DNA of 49,293 nt from NCBI RefSeq assembly GCF_003340555.1, contig NZ_QPLJ01000026.1:1-49293 (forward strand), in the 5' to 3' direction. The notes beneath the pieces are model-generated. The model was not told where the DNA came from. It ran no database searches and saw only the letters and a list, made by a program, of their open reading frames with translations. Position 1 is the first letter of the stretch; each line of letters opens with the position of its first letter. A program made the position numbers and the translations under genes. This stretch comes from Jannaschia formosa (GTDB lineage Bacteria > Pseudomonadota > Alphaproteobacteria > Rhodobacterales > Rhodobacteraceae). This document shows positions 15,704 to 24,722 of this stretch, in pieces.

Positions 15704-16666
15704 ATGACGGCGCTGATCCTGCTCACACAGGTCGCGATGCCCCTGGCCCTGTTGGCTTGGCTCGGTCTCTGGCCCGCCGGCAGCGTGGCCGGGGTTCTGC
15801 TTCAGGCGGCAGGCACGGGCGCGTTTCTCTTCGCGCTGGCGCGGGTGGCGCAATGGGCGGTGCCGGTCTGGTGGCTGCCGTGGGTCTATGGTGCGCTCTG
15901 GCTTGTGCTCACCGGCGCCGCGTTCCTGCGCCGGGATGTCCCCGGCCTGCCCTGGCTGCCCGACGCGCCGGCGGGATGGGTCGCGGCCGCCGTGTCGGTT
16001 GTGCTCCTGGGTCTCGGCGGCTGGTATGGGGCACGGGCGATGCTGGGGCAGCGTCTGCCGCCGGTCGAGGTGGTGGACATCGCCAATCCCTTCGGCCCCG
16101 GGCGCTATCTGGTCGGCCATGGCGGCTCCAACACGCTGGTGAACGGGCATATGCGGACGCTCGATGCCAGCGTCGCGCGGTTCCGGCCCTGGCGCGGTCA
16201 ATCCTACGCAGTGGACTTCTTCGGGTTGGGACCGTTGGGCCTGCGGGCCCGGGGTTGGCGGCCTGCCGATCCCGCCGCCTACGCCATCTTCGGGGCCGAG
16301 CTTCGCGCGCCCTGTGCCGGCACCATCGTCGCGGCCGAGGGCGACTGGCCGGATTTCGAGGTGCCGCAGGAGGACCCGGTCAACCGGCTCGGCAACCATG
16401 TGATCCTGCGCTGCGGCGCGGCCGAAGTCGTGCTGGCGCACATGCGGCAAGGGAGCATCCCGGTCACGCCCGGCGACAGGGTGGCCGTGGGCGACCGGCT
16501 GGGCGAGGTCGGCAATTCCGGCGCCTCGACCGAGCCGCATCTTCACATCCACGCGCAACGGCCCGCGCCCGAGGGTGCGCCGCCGATCTCGGGCGATCCG
16601 CTCGGGCTTCGCATCGATGGCCGGTTCCTGGTGCGGGGCGATCGTCTGTCCGGCGCGCGAATCTGA
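15704..16666 (+). CDS. M23-type peptidase with N-terminal membrane segments
   Basis: The product has 320 residues. Four hydrophobic segments lie in residues 1-115, followed by a LytM/M23 domain: QSYAVDFFGLGPLG carries the first Asp, LAHMRQGS and EPHLHIHAQ carry the other metal-binding histidines, and VGEVGNSGASTEPHLH is typical of the family. The first HxxxD motif appears as SYAVD, without its His, as in some M23 branches that may be inactive or bind metal differently. Active enzymes cut peptide cross-links in peptidoglycan outside the inner membrane. GGAAGGAAGG precedes the ATG. It ends 8 bases from the end of the converging operon, with no clear terminator between. Confidence 0.8.
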   Translation: MTALILLTQVAMPLALLAWLGLWPAGSVAGVLLQAAGTGAFLFALARVAQWAVPVWWLPWVYGALWLVLTGAAFLRRDVPGLPWLPDAPAGWVAAAVSVVLLGLGGWYGARAMLGQRLPPVEVVDIANPFGPGRYLVGHGGSNTLVNGHMRTLDASVARFRPWRGQSYAVDFFGLGPLGLRARGWRPADPAAYAIFGAELRAPCAGTIVAAEGDWPDFEVPQEDPVNRLGNHVILRCGAAEVVLAHMRQGSIPVTPGDRVAVGDRLGEVGNSGASTEPHLHIHAQRPAPEGAPPISGDPLGLRIDGRFLVRGDRLSGARI

Positions 16667-16674
16667 TCGGCCGC

Positions 16675-17085
16675 TCAGGACAACCAGGTCAGGGCAGCCA
16701 GAACCAGCACGATCGGCAACCGGGCCAGACCGATCCGCCGCCATGTCTTCGGGTCGGACACGGAAGACACGGCGGCGCGCCCTCTCGGATTGAAGACCAG
16801 CGCGGCCGACTTGACCACCCAGAGCGCCGGGACACCGGCGACCAGCGTCCAGCCGGCCCAGGTCCTGCCCGCTTCAGAACGCAGGGCGAAATCCAGCGCG
16901 CCAAGGCCCCAGAGTGCGAGCAACAACGCCGCCAGACCCCATACCGGCCACGGCCGCCGGGCGCCGCCATAGGCCCAAGTCTCCAACCTGCCCCAGCGTT
17001 CGGGGACGAGGAGCATGCCGAAGCTCGTAGCCGCGGCCAGACCTGTCAATGAGACGCCGAAGATCGTGAGCCATGGCAGGGTCAT
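16675..17085 (-). CDS. Small integral membrane protein, last gene of the hydrolase operon
   Basis: The product has 136 residues with four predicted membrane segments (for example WLTIFGVSLTGLAAATSFGM and WGLAALLLALWGLGAL). I do not recognise a family. The start at 17085 is chosen because it forms an ATGA overlap with the stop of the upstream alpha/beta hydrolase gene. It is the distal end of the minus-strand operon. Confidence 0.65.
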   Translation of the reverse strand: MTLPWLTIFGVSLTGLAAATSFGMLLVPERWGRLETWAYGGARRPWPVWGLAALLLALWGLGALDFALRSEAGRTWAGWTLVAGVPALWVVKSAALVFNPRGRAAVSSVSDPKTWRRIGLARLPIVLVLAALTWLS

Positions 17086-18107
17086 TCGATGTTCCCGGCC
17101 GCGATCCCGGCCGCAAAGCCGCGCACCGTCTCCACGAAGCGATCGGTCTCGGTCAGGAACGGCGCATGGCCCGATCCGTCGAACACCTCCATCCGCTTGC
17201 CGAGCGGGGCCTCGACCGTCCCGAACCAGTCGCGCACCAACGGGACCGGCGTGTTCCAGTCCTGCGCGCCCGAGATCAGCAGCATCGGCACCGGCATGCG
17301 CGGCACCTCGGCGATCAGGTCGCGCGCGAGGTACTCGGCCCACATCGGCCCGCTGCCACGGTTCGCACCGTCGAGCCAGCGCCGGTAGTCCGCCAGCCGG
17401 TATTCCGGCGCTGGGAGCGCGTGCGGCAACATGGACAGCAGCGAGACGTTCATGCCGCCGCCATGGGTCTCGACCTCCTGCATCAGACGGACGTAGAGAT
17501 CGTGGTCGCGGAAGGCCTGCGGATCCATGTCCGCAAGATCGGATGGGGCAACCTCCCTCAGCCAGTCGAGTGTAAGCGCCGCGCCGCGCAGCGTGTCCAC
17601 CTGCTGGCCGATACCGATGTAGCCGGCGTAATCCTCGGGCAAGCGCGCCACCAGCCGCGCGCCGAGCATGGTGCCCCAGGAATGGCCGAGCACGATCACC
17701 GGCTGCTCGCCCACGCGTTCGCGCAACAGCGCGGTGACCTCCCGCGCTTCCATGAGGAACCGCTCGAGCGTCATCGTCGCCGGGTCGAAATCAGGCGGGT
17801 TCGACTTGCCCGCGCCGCGCTGGTCCCAGTGGACGACGACGAAATCCCGTTCCAGGTCGCCCGTCAGGCCATGGATCGGCATCTGTGCCGCGCCCGGCCC
17901 GCCGTGCAGCCACAGCAGGATCGGGTTGGCGCGGTCCGCCCCCCGGATGAGGAGCCACTGCGTCATGCCGCCGATCTCGGCCGCGACCAGTTCTGCAATC
18001 GGGTTGGGGCCGGCGACGGAGGAGGTTCGGGCCGGCAGGCATTTCCAGATCAGTCCGCAGGCCAGCACCGCGATCAGGACGAGGGAGGCAAAGCGCAGGA
18101 AGGTCAT
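17082..18107 (-). CDS. Alpha/beta hydrolase (S33 prolyl aminopeptidase-like), membrane-anchored
   Basis: The product has 341 residues. A hydrophobic segment at 5-22 is an anchor or signal. The S33-type motifs are HGGPG at 68-72 (oxyanion hole), DQRGAGKS at 95-102 and the nucleophile elbow GHSWG with Ser143; the C-terminal catalytic His lies in GSGHAPF. Family members cleave N-terminal proline or hydrolyse esters, amides and lactones. The start at 18107 is favoured over a longer frame because it overlaps the stop of the upstream serine hydrolase (ATGA) and gives a clean signal/anchor. A second S33-like hydrolase lies three genes upstream in the same operon. Confidence 0.82.
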   Translation of the reverse strand: MTFLRFASLVLIAVLACGLIWKCLPARTSSVAGPNPIAELVAAEIGGMTQWLLIRGADRANPILLWLHGGPGAAQMPIHGLTGDLERDFVVVHWDQRGAGKSNPPDFDPATMTLERFLMEAREVTALLRERVGEQPVIVLGHSWGTMLGARLVARLPEDYAGYIGIGQQVDTLRGAALTLDWLREVAPSDLADMDPQAFRDHDLYVRLMQEVETHGGGMNVSLLSMLPHALPAPEYRLADYRRWLDGANRGSGPMWAEYLARDLIAEVPRMPVPMLLISGAQDWNTPVPLVRDWFGTVEAPLGKRMEVFDGSGHAPFLTETDRFVETVRGFAAGIAAGNIE

Positions 18108-19510
18108 CGCCGCCGCTCCGGAGCGAGGGCCAACGCGGAAAGACCAAGCCCGGCAAGGCCCGAGGCCGCGCCAAGCCAGGGCCACAGGCCCGGCAGGATC
18201 GAGAACAGGAAAAGATAGTCCTGCGCTGCGGCCCAGAGGGGCCAGAGGATCAGGGCTGCGCCGACCCCGCCCGCCGTGCGCCGTGCAAAACGGAGGCGTC
18301 TTCCGGGCCGTGACGCCATCCAGATGCCAAGCGCCCCGACGAGGAGGCCGAGTGCGATGCCGATACGCGCCGCCCGCTCGGCCAGAAGGACGCGCGACAT
18401 ACCGACCGGTGCCACGCCAAGGCTGTCCGACCAGTCCCGCAGGAGGGCCGCGAAAAGCGGCCAGGCCCGCTGGCTGTTCGACAGGATCACGATGCCGTCG
18501 CCGGTCTCGGGCACGAGGTGCATGTGGCTCATCCAGCCGTATCCCTGGCCGCCATGCCAGACCGCATGCCGCCCGTCGGAAAGCGTTTCGGTGAAGTGCC
18601 CGAGCGCGTAGCCTTCCGCGGCGAAGCCGAACAGTCCGCCGACCGCCACCTCGGGGTGGTGCAGGCTGGCCACGCCCTCGGGCGAGAGCACGGATTGTTC
18701 TGCGCCCGCCATCCCGGCGATGGCGAAACGCGCGATGTCGGCAGCGGTCGCGTGCAGCCCGCCCGAGGCGCGCCCCGGATAGACATAGGCTGTGACGGGG
18801 CGTCCCCGCAGGTCGTGGCCCACGGGCATGTTCGCGCCGGTCCAGTCGAAACTCGCCCCCGGCATGCCAAGGGGCGAAAGCACCTCATGCGCCATTAGCC
18901 CGGCGAAATCCTCACCCGTGCAGCCCTCGATCACGAGTTCGAGCAGGTTGTATCCGGTGTCGGAGTAGGAAAACCCGGTCCCCGGGGCGGCGATCAGTCT
19001 GAAATCCTGCGCGATGTGTTCGGGCAAGCCGGGCCTCGGCCCCTCGGGCGGGAAGCGCGCGGCGTAGTCGCCGAGGCCGATACCGGCGCTGTGTCTCAGG
19101 AGCGCGCGGGGGGTAATCAGATCCGCGCCTTCGGGCAAGCGCCAGCGCGTCAGGCAAACGTCGATGGGCGCGTCAAGGCCGAGCCGCCCGGTCTCGGCCA
19201 GGCGCATCGCGCCCCAGGCGGTGAGAGGCTTGGACAGGGACTCGACGCGGAACAGGGCATCTTCCGTCATGGGGATGCCGCGTTTGGGATCGGCCATGCC
19301 AAAAGCACCGGTCCACACCGCCTCGCCATCGCGCAGGAGCACGATGACGGCCCCGGCGACGCCATCGGACTCGATCCGGGCCGATGCCGTTTCTGACAAG
19401 CGGGTCCTCAAGGGGGATGCGCCGTCCTGCGCCACGACGGCGGATGCAATCAGGGTGAGCATGGCCATCAAGGTCAGGGCCGCGTCGCGGAGCCGGGCAA
19501 CCGGGGTCAT
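18104..19510 (-). CDS. Serine hydrolase (class C beta-lactamase fold) with C-terminal membrane segments
   Basis: The product has 468 residues. A signal peptide covers 1-27 (ALTLMAMLTLIASAVVAQ). SLSK gives Ser91 and Lys94; the tyrosine motif is Y182-S-D rather than Y-x-N; an HGG motif appears in VWHGGQGYGW. About three membrane segments follow residue 375 (IGIALGLLVGALGIWMA and others). The ATG at 19510 is preceded by AGGGAAAGG, which decides against the in-frame TTG at 19546. It is like the plus-strand hydrolase at 13780 in build, though shorter. The substrate is unknown; peptidoglycan peptides, D-peptides or esters are all possible. Confidence 0.83.
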   Translation of the reverse strand: MTPVARLRDAALTLMAMLTLIASAVVAQDGASPLRTRLSETASARIESDGVAGAVIVLLRDGEAVWTGAFGMADPKRGIPMTEDALFRVESLSKPLTAWGAMRLAETGRLGLDAPIDVCLTRWRLPEGADLITPRALLRHSAGIGLGDYAARFPPEGPRPGLPEHIAQDFRLIAAPGTGFSYSDTGYNLLELVIEGCTGEDFAGLMAHEVLSPLGMPGASFDWTGANMPVGHDLRGRPVTAYVYPGRASGGLHATAADIARFAIAGMAGAEQSVLSPEGVASLHHPEVAVGGLFGFAAEGYALGHFTETLSDGRHAVWHGGQGYGWMSHMHLVPETGDGIVILSNSQRAWPLFAALLRDWSDSLGVAPVGMSRVLLAERAARIGIALGLLVGALGIWMASRPGRRLRFARRTAGGVGAALILWPLWAAAQDYLFLFSILPGLWPWLGAASGLAGLGLSALALAPERRR

Positions 19511-19529
19511 CCGGCCTTTCCCTGTCCTG

Positions 19530-20159
19530 TCATGCGCCCCGGGCAATGTTCAATCCAATCGCGATGCACCATTGAAGATACGCCCAGGTCAGCAGCCGCT
19601 CGAACAGGCCAACCTGATCGGTTTCCGCCAGCACGATGGTCACGGCCGCCAGCCCCGCACCAGCTACGGCGGTCGCCCGGGAATAGCCTGCGAAGCGATG
19701 CCATTGTGGTGACGCGCGCATGGCGCCGCCGACCAGCCAGATCGCAATCAGGATCGAGAGGCCCATCGGGATCGCGATGAAGATGTGGAGCGTCCCGCGC
19801 AGCGATACGAACGGCTCGCAACCGGGGTCACAGGGAAAGAACAGCGTGAGGATCACGCCCGCGAGCCCCGCAAGGCCCAGCATGACGGGACCGGCGGGCA
19901 TGGCCGCGTCGGGATGGATCACCCGGTGGAGGCCGACGGCAAACGGGATGACCAGCGCGTGATAGAGCAGCAGGACGGGATCCACGACCGGCTTGGCCGC
20001 CGCGCCGCGTTCGACCAGTTCGCTGATCGCGTCCGACCAGGCCGAGTAGTCGGGGGTCAGCGCAATCCCCAAGCCGTCGGCCAGCGCAAAGGCGGCTGCC
20101 GCGAGCACGCCGCAACCGCCCAATAGGCGTGTCGAGCCTTTTCGCGCGGTTTCCGTCAT
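19530..20159 (-). CDS. DUF998 integral membrane protein
   Basis: The product has 209 residues with six hydrophobic segments. LTPDYSAWSDAISELVERG, then LLYHALVIPFAVGLHR, then FFPCDPGCEPF match the DUF998 pattern, where the aspartate- and cysteine-containing loops are conserved. The family's function is unknown. The start overlaps the stop of the upstream alpha/beta hydrolase by 4 bases; the next gene starts 19 bases after its stop. Confidence 0.8.
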   Translation of the reverse strand: MTETARKGSTRLLGGCGVLAAAAFALADGLGIALTPDYSAWSDAISELVERGAAAKPVVDPVLLLYHALVIPFAVGLHRVIHPDAAMPAGPVMLGLAGLAGVILTLFFPCDPGCEPFVSLRGTLHIFIAIPMGLSILIAIWLVGGAMRASPQWHRFAGYSRATAVAGAGLAAVTIVLAETDQVGLFERLLTWAYLQWCIAIGLNIARGA

Positions 20160-21277
20160 GGAACCCTTGGAAGCACATCGTTCAACAGGATTTCCGTGGC
20201 CCGCGCGGGTTCCTCGAAGAGCGGGCTGTGGGCGGAGTCTTCAAAAACGTAGAACCCCTTCACCGGCGCTTCTATCGCGTCGAAAAAGGCGCGCGAGAGG
20301 TCCGGGTGGGCGGTCCGGTCGTGGCGGCCGACGAAGAAGTAGATCGGAAGGTCGAATTCGGTCAGCCGCGCGCTCAGGTCGTCGCGCAGCAGGTCCTCCC
20401 AGAAAAAGGGCCGCGACCAGAGCTTGCCGCGCCAGACGTTGATCTTGTCCATCAGCGTATAGGCCCGCACCCGCCAGACCGGCAGGAAGATGCCCGTGAT
20501 CACGGAGTCGATGTCGCGGGTATGCCCGACGCCCGCCCGGTGCATCGCGGCATCGCGCAGCCGCATCCATTCCGGCGACGTGCCCGCCTCCATGCTGACC
20601 GGTGCGGCCTCCAGCCGGTCGACCATGGCCGTGTCGCCGCGCGCGCGGTAGGTGTCGAGCAGGACGGCATGTGCCATGACCTCGGAGCGCAGTTGATGGA
20701 CGATCTGGGCCATGCCGACATAGGCGAGGAACCGATCGGGTGCCGCGGCGGCGACCTGTATGCCGAGATAGCTGCCCCAGGAATGACCCAAGAGCAGGAT
20801 TCGGTCCTGATCGAAGCGGTCGCGCAGGTAATCCGCCACTTCGATCGTGTCGGCGATCATCTGCTCCATGGTCATCGTCTCGGGCGGGATATCGGGGGCA
20901 AAGGACATGCCCGCCCCGCGTTGTTCCCACCAGACCATGGTGAAATGACGCTCCAGCCCCGTCGGATAATCCAGTTCCATGAAGAGCTCGGTCATGCCGG
21001 GACCACCATGGAGGAACAGCAGGACCGGGTTGGCGGGGTCGACGCTCTGGATGATCATGCTTTGCGGGATCCCACCGATCACTATGGTGACACGCTCGGA
21101 CAGGCTGCCGGGGATCACGTCGCCCATCGCATCGCGCAACGGGTCCGGTCGGCCGGGGCTGATGGCGACAAGCCAGGCTAGGCCCAGGGCGAGGCCGGTC
21201 AGAAGGATCAGGCCCGCCACCATCATGACCCTGCCCACCCTGTTGATGAGAGACCGGCGGGTGGTGCGTGATGCCAT
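20156..21277 (-). CDS. Alpha/beta hydrolase (S33 prolyl aminopeptidase-like), membrane-anchored
   Basis: The product has 373 residues. A membrane segment at 17-38 (MMVAGLILLTGLALGLAWLV) follows a basic N-terminus. Motifs are HGGPG at 90-94, EQRGAGMS at 118-125 and GHSWG with Ser166; DSAHSPLF holds the catalytic His. The start at 21277 is chosen for its AGGGAGGAA 8 bases upstream; an in-frame ATG at 21319 would overlap the amidohydrolase stop but has only a weak site. It shares motifs with the hydrolase at 17082, and the pair may be diverged duplicates. Confidence 0.82.
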   Translation of the reverse strand: MASRTTRRSLINRVGRVMMVAGLILLTGLALGLAWLVAISPGRPDPLRDAMGDVIPGSLSERVTIVIGGIPQSMIIQSVDPANPVLLFLHGGPGMTELFMELDYPTGLERHFTMVWWEQRGAGMSFAPDIPPETMTMEQMIADTIEVADYLRDRFDQDRILLLGHSWGSYLGIQVAAAAPDRFLAYVGMAQIVHQLRSEVMAHAVLLDTYRARGDTAMVDRLEAAPVSMEAGTSPEWMRLRDAAMHRAGVGHTRDIDSVITGIFLPVWRVRAYTLMDKINVWRGKLWSRPFFWEDLLRDDLSARLTEFDLPIYFFVGRHDRTAHPDLSRAFFDAIEAPVKGFYVFEDSAHSPLFEEPARATEILLNDVLPRVP

Positions 21278-21308
21278 GTCGTGGGTTCCTCCCTGCACGG
21301 CCCCATTT

Positions 21309-22736
21309 CTATCGTCCATGTTCCAGCAGCGTGGTTTCAAGGCCGTCCAGCTCGGCACGATCCAGCACCCGCCCCCCTATGATGACCATTTGCGGATCGC
21401 GCAGCGTCGAGAGGTCATCCAGCGGGTTGGCGTCCAGCAGCACAAGGTCCGCCCGCCGTCCGGGCGCGATGGTGCCGTCCTGATCGGTCAGCTCGAAGAA
21501 GCGCGGCGGGGCCACGGTCGCGGAGTAGAGCGCCTCGCGCGGGGTGAGGCCGATGGCCACGTAAAGGTCCAGCTCGTCGAGCAGCGAGAAGCCGTGGAAC
21601 AGGTAGGGATTGGCGAAGGAAGCATCGGTGGAGGCGAGGATCGGCACGCCCGCCCGATGCGCCATGAGGAAGGTCAGCCGGTCTAGCGCGATGCTGTCCT
21701 CGGCCAGCGCGCGCACCTCGTCCGTCATCGCCTCCAGCCGGAAATCGGGGCGGCCCCAGGCCGAGCGTACCTCGGCCGGGACCATCCGCATCCGGGGCGT
21801 GTCCGGCCCGGGCCAGTTGCCGGTGTAGAAATCGGCCACGACCAGCGTTGGGCTAACATGCATCTCGGCCTGTGCCAGCCGCGCCAGCACGGCGTCGCAC
21901 AGGGTTTCGTCCCATGTCTCGAGGATGATCCGGTTGCGCGCCGCCATGATCTCGAAGACGCGGGTAAGGTCTGCGCCCTCGGCCATGGCGGTGCGCAATG
22001 CGTCCAGCATGGCCCCTTCTTCGGTCGAGCAGGCCATGGCCACCCGCCCGAAGTGCTCCATCCCCGCCTGACCGGCGTCGATGGCGGTGCCGAGCGCGAC
22101 CCGTTCGGGAATGTGGCCCACGAAGGGCAGCCCGGCGTCACGGGCCGCTTCGGCCAGCGCGAGGTAGGTCGCTTCGTCCAGCATCGAGTAGGCCTTGACG
22201 GCGGCCCAGCCTTCGGCGGCGATCCTGTCCACGACGCCCCGCGCCTCGCTGGCCGTGTCGGCGAGGAACATGCCGGGCCACGATCCGGGGCTTGCATCGA
22301 CCCATGCCCCGGCGAGGATCAGACGCGGGCCCAGCACCTCCCCCGTCTCGATCCGGGCCTGCAACGCCTGCTGTTCGGCGATGGGCCAGAGCGCGCCCAT
22401 GTCGCGGACGCCGGTGACGCCGTTGATGAGGTAAAGCGGCAGGGCCGTGTCCGGTTCGTCCGGCGTGGAGAAGATGTGGACATGGCTGTCCCAGAGGCCC
22501 GGGATCAGGTAGCCGCCTGCACCGTTCACGGGCGTGGTTGTGTCCGAACCCAGATCTTCGCCGACCTCCGCGATCAGACCGTCACGGATCAGCACGGACT
22601 GGCCCGGAGACAATGTGCCCTCGGCCACGTCGACGATGGTCACATCGGTCAGCAGCGTGTCGGATTGCGCCTGTGCCTGCGCCGGGATCCCGAGGGGCAG
22701 GGCGCAGGCGAGGATGACGTGAAGCAGGTGCCTCAT
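21309..22736 (-). CDS. Exported amidohydrolase
   Basis: The product has 475 residues. A signal peptide covers 1-23 (ending AQAQAQS). The metal-dependent amidohydrolase fold is shown by LIPGLWDSHVHIF with His85 and His87, a lysine in WAAVKAYS, histidines in FVGHIPERV and GMEHFGR, and an aspartate in LASTDASF. The C-terminal GTIAPGRRADLVLLDANPL is the usual closing strand motif. Exported members act as imidazolonepropionase-like or prolidase-like enzymes and on dipeptides or lactams; the actual substrate is unknown. The start overlaps the stop of the upstream oxidoreductase gene (ATGA). Confidence 0.83.
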   Translation of the reverse strand: MRHLLHVILACALPLGIPAQAQAQSDTLLTDVTIVDVAEGTLSPGQSVLIRDGLIAEVGEDLGSDTTTPVNGAGGYLIPGLWDSHVHIFSTPDEPDTALPLYLINGVTGVRDMGALWPIAEQQALQARIETGEVLGPRLILAGAWVDASPGSWPGMFLADTASEARGVVDRIAAEGWAAVKAYSMLDEATYLALAEAARDAGLPFVGHIPERVALGTAIDAGQAGMEHFGRVAMACSTEEGAMLDALRTAMAEGADLTRVFEIMAARNRIILETWDETLCDAVLARLAQAEMHVSPTLVVADFYTGNWPGPDTPRMRMVPAEVRSAWGRPDFRLEAMTDEVRALAEDSIALDRLTFLMAHRAGVPILASTDASFANPYLFHGFSLLDELDLYVAIGLTPREALYSATVAPPRFFELTDQDGTIAPGRRADLVLLDANPLDDLSTLRDPQMVIIGGRVLDRAELDGLETTLLEHGR

Positions 22737-23740
22737 TGCTCCGTCACCCTCAGGACGAGTTTTCCCGCCACCTCGCCCGCTTCCACCCGCTCATGGGCAT
22801 GCTGCACCTCGGCCAGCGGCAGCACCTCGGCGACCACGGGGGCGATGCGGCCCTGCGCCAGCATCTCGAAGAGCGTCGCCAGATCGTCGCGGAACCACTC
22901 GGGGTGTTTCCGCCGCATCGCGCCGATGGAATAGAACGCGGTCGCGTGGCCGTTCGGCAGCCAGTCCCAGAGCTTCAGCTTCACGAGATCCATCGGGATC
23001 GAGCCGCCGCGGCCCAGCACCTCTTTCGTAAAGCCGAAAGCCACCAGCATGCCGCCCGGCTTCAGCGCATGGAGCGACCGCGCGAGGCTGTCGCCGCCCA
23101 GCGGGTCGAAGACGGCATCGACCCCGCCCGTGGCCTCCAGCACCGCCACCTCGGGCGCATCGGCTTCCAGCGGCGTCGCGCCAAGGCTGCGGATCAGGTC
23201 GTGCTTGGCGGCGACATCGGTGCCGAAGGCCGCGATCCCCGCATCGCGCGCCAGTTGCAGCATGGCCGTGCCGACCGCGCCCCCCGCGCCGTGGATCAGC
23301 AGGCTTTGGCCCGCCTGCAATTTCGCCACGCGGGTCAGCATCTGGTAGGGCGTGACCGCCGACAGGATCATGCCCAGTGCATCGACATCCGACACGCCCT
23401 CGGGCACCGGCGTCAGCCTGTCCTCGGGCAGACAGATGTAGTCGGCATAGGCGCCGATGGTGGTCAGGTCCGCCACCCGGTCGCCTGGCGCGAACCGCAC
23501 GGCACCCGGGCCGGTCGCGTCGACGATCCCCACCGTGTCGTAGCCCGGGGTAAAGGGCGGCTTGTCCTTCACATCCGGGTACATGCCCTTGCGGATCATC
23601 ACGTCGGTGAAGGCGGCGCTGGTCACAAGGACGCGGATGCGCACCTCGCCCGCTCTGGGCTCGGGCAGGTCCACGACCGTCTCCAGCACGAGGTTTTCGG
23701 GGCCGCCGAAGGCGTTCAGTCTGACACGGGTCCAGGGCAT
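22733..23740 (-). CDS. Quinone-oxidoreductase-like MDR (NADPH-dependent)
   Basis: The product has 335 residues. It is a medium-chain dehydrogenase/reductase of the zinc-free quinone oxidoreductase type: TPGYDTVGIVDATGPGA at about 64-80 and the nucleotide-binding loop LLIHGAGGAVGTAMLQLA. No catalytic or structural zinc ligands are seen. Such enzymes reduce alpha,beta-unsaturated carbonyls or quinones in the cytosol. AAGGAG lies 7 bases before the ATG. It is the only clearly soluble redox enzyme in the operon besides the flavodoxin. Confidence 0.85.
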   Translation of the reverse strand: MPWTRVRLNAFGGPENLVLETVVDLPEPRAGEVRIRVLVTSAAFTDVMIRKGMYPDVKDKPPFTPGYDTVGIVDATGPGAVRFAPGDRVADLTTIGAYADYICLPEDRLTPVPEGVSDVDALGMILSAVTPYQMLTRVAKLQAGQSLLIHGAGGAVGTAMLQLARDAGIAAFGTDVAAKHDLIRSLGATPLEADAPEVAVLEATGGVDAVFDPLGGDSLARSLHALKPGGMLVAFGFTKEVLGRGGSIPMDLVKLKLWDWLPNGHATAFYSIGAMRRKHPEWFRDDLATLFEMLAQGRIAPVVAEVLPLAEVQHAHERVEAGEVAGKLVLRVTEQ

Positions 23741-23759
23741 CTTGTCTCTCCTTGCGGGG

Positions 23760-24722
23760 TCAGGACCGCCCCGTCTGGCTCACGAAATCGGCGATCTCCC
23801 GGGTCAGGCCGTCGTCATGGCCCAGCCAGATGTGTCCGCCGTCTGGGTAAAGGATCAGTCGTGCGTCGGGGATGCGGTCGGCCAGCAGGCGCGCGGTGTC
23901 CGCGGTGCCGAAGAGGTCATCCTCGCAAGACAGGATCAGGGTTGGCACGCCAATCCGCTGGTATGCCGTGGGCGAGGGCGTTCCAGCCCAGAAGCCGTCG
24001 GTTCGCAGGCCGTCGACTTTGCGGCTGATCGGGAAAATCTGGTCAAGGATCGTGCGGGCGCGCAGGCGTTCGGCTTCCGGGACCTGAGTGAGAAGAGCCG
24101 GATCGGTCGCCAGCAGGGTGCGGATCATCTGACCGGGCGCGAGGCGCGACAGGGACCAGAATGCGAAATCCGAGCCGAGCACGGCGCCCACGGCAAGCCG
24201 TTGCAGTGCCGTGAATTCCACCGGGTCGCGATCCGTCAGGTTCGCTGCCGGGACGATCAGGACAAGATGCGAACACCGGTCGGGATGGCGCAAGGCAAAC
24301 TCGGCCGCCGTCAGTGCCCCGGCCGAGCCCCCTGCGACGGGCAGTCGGTCGATGCCCAGATGGTCGAGCAGTTCGACCAGCGTGTCGGCCTGATGCACGG
24401 GCGAGGCGTCGTCGGGAAAGGCGCTGCCAAGGTAGCCGAAGCGCGAGGGTGCAACGATGCGGAAGCCGCTCCGGCGCAGCCCGGCCGCGAAGAGGAGCCC
24501 CTGGTCGAACCCGCCGCCGGTTCCGTGGATCATCATCAGGGGCGGGCCGTCACCGGCGACCGCGTATTCCAGCGGCCCCGCGCCTGTCTCGATCACGGAT
24601 CCTTGCCCGAACAGCCTGCCGCCGGCCTGCTTGCGGGCCTCGTGGAACGCGCCCGCGGTATAGCCGCCACCGCCCAGGGCCAGCCCGCCAAGGCCCAGAA
24701 GAAGGGCACGCCGCGTCGTCAT
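23760..24722 (-). CDS. Alpha/beta hydrolase with twin-arginine-like signal
   Basis: The product has 320 residues. The N-terminus TRRALLLGLGGLALGGGG resembles a Tat signal or anchor. HGTGG at 66-70 is the oxyanion-hole region and GGSAG (Ser133) the nucleophile elbow; an aspartate in SCEDDLFG and the His in GGHIWLG complete the triad. The nearest families are general esterases and epoxide-hydrolase-like enzymes. The start at 24722 overlaps the flavodoxin stop by 4 bases; the frame remains open upstream, but that extension is antisense-like sequence inside the flavodoxin gene. Confidence 0.8.
   Translation of the reverse strand: MTTRRALLLGLGGLALGGGGYTAGAFHEARKQAGGRLFGQGSVIETGAGPLEYAVAGDGPPLMMIHGTGGGFDQGLLFAAGLRRSGFRIVAPSRFGYLGSAFPDDASPVHQADTLVELLDHLGIDRLPVAGGSAGALTAAEFALRHPDRCSHLVLIVPAANLTDRDPVEFTALQRLAVGAVLGSDFAFWSLSRLAPGQMIRTLLATDPALLTQVPEAERLRARTILDQIFPISRKVDGLRTDGFWAGTPSPTAYQRIGVPTLILSCEDDLFGTADTARLLADRIPDARLILYPDGGHIWLGHDDGLTREIADFVSQTGRS

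Noticed and set aside
13474-15707. 730- and 640-codon frames overlapping the serine hydrolase
   Set aside because: The first includes the true gene but extends upstream out of frame over DUF6544; the second is a shifted shadow. The true start at 13780 overlaps the DUF6544 stop.
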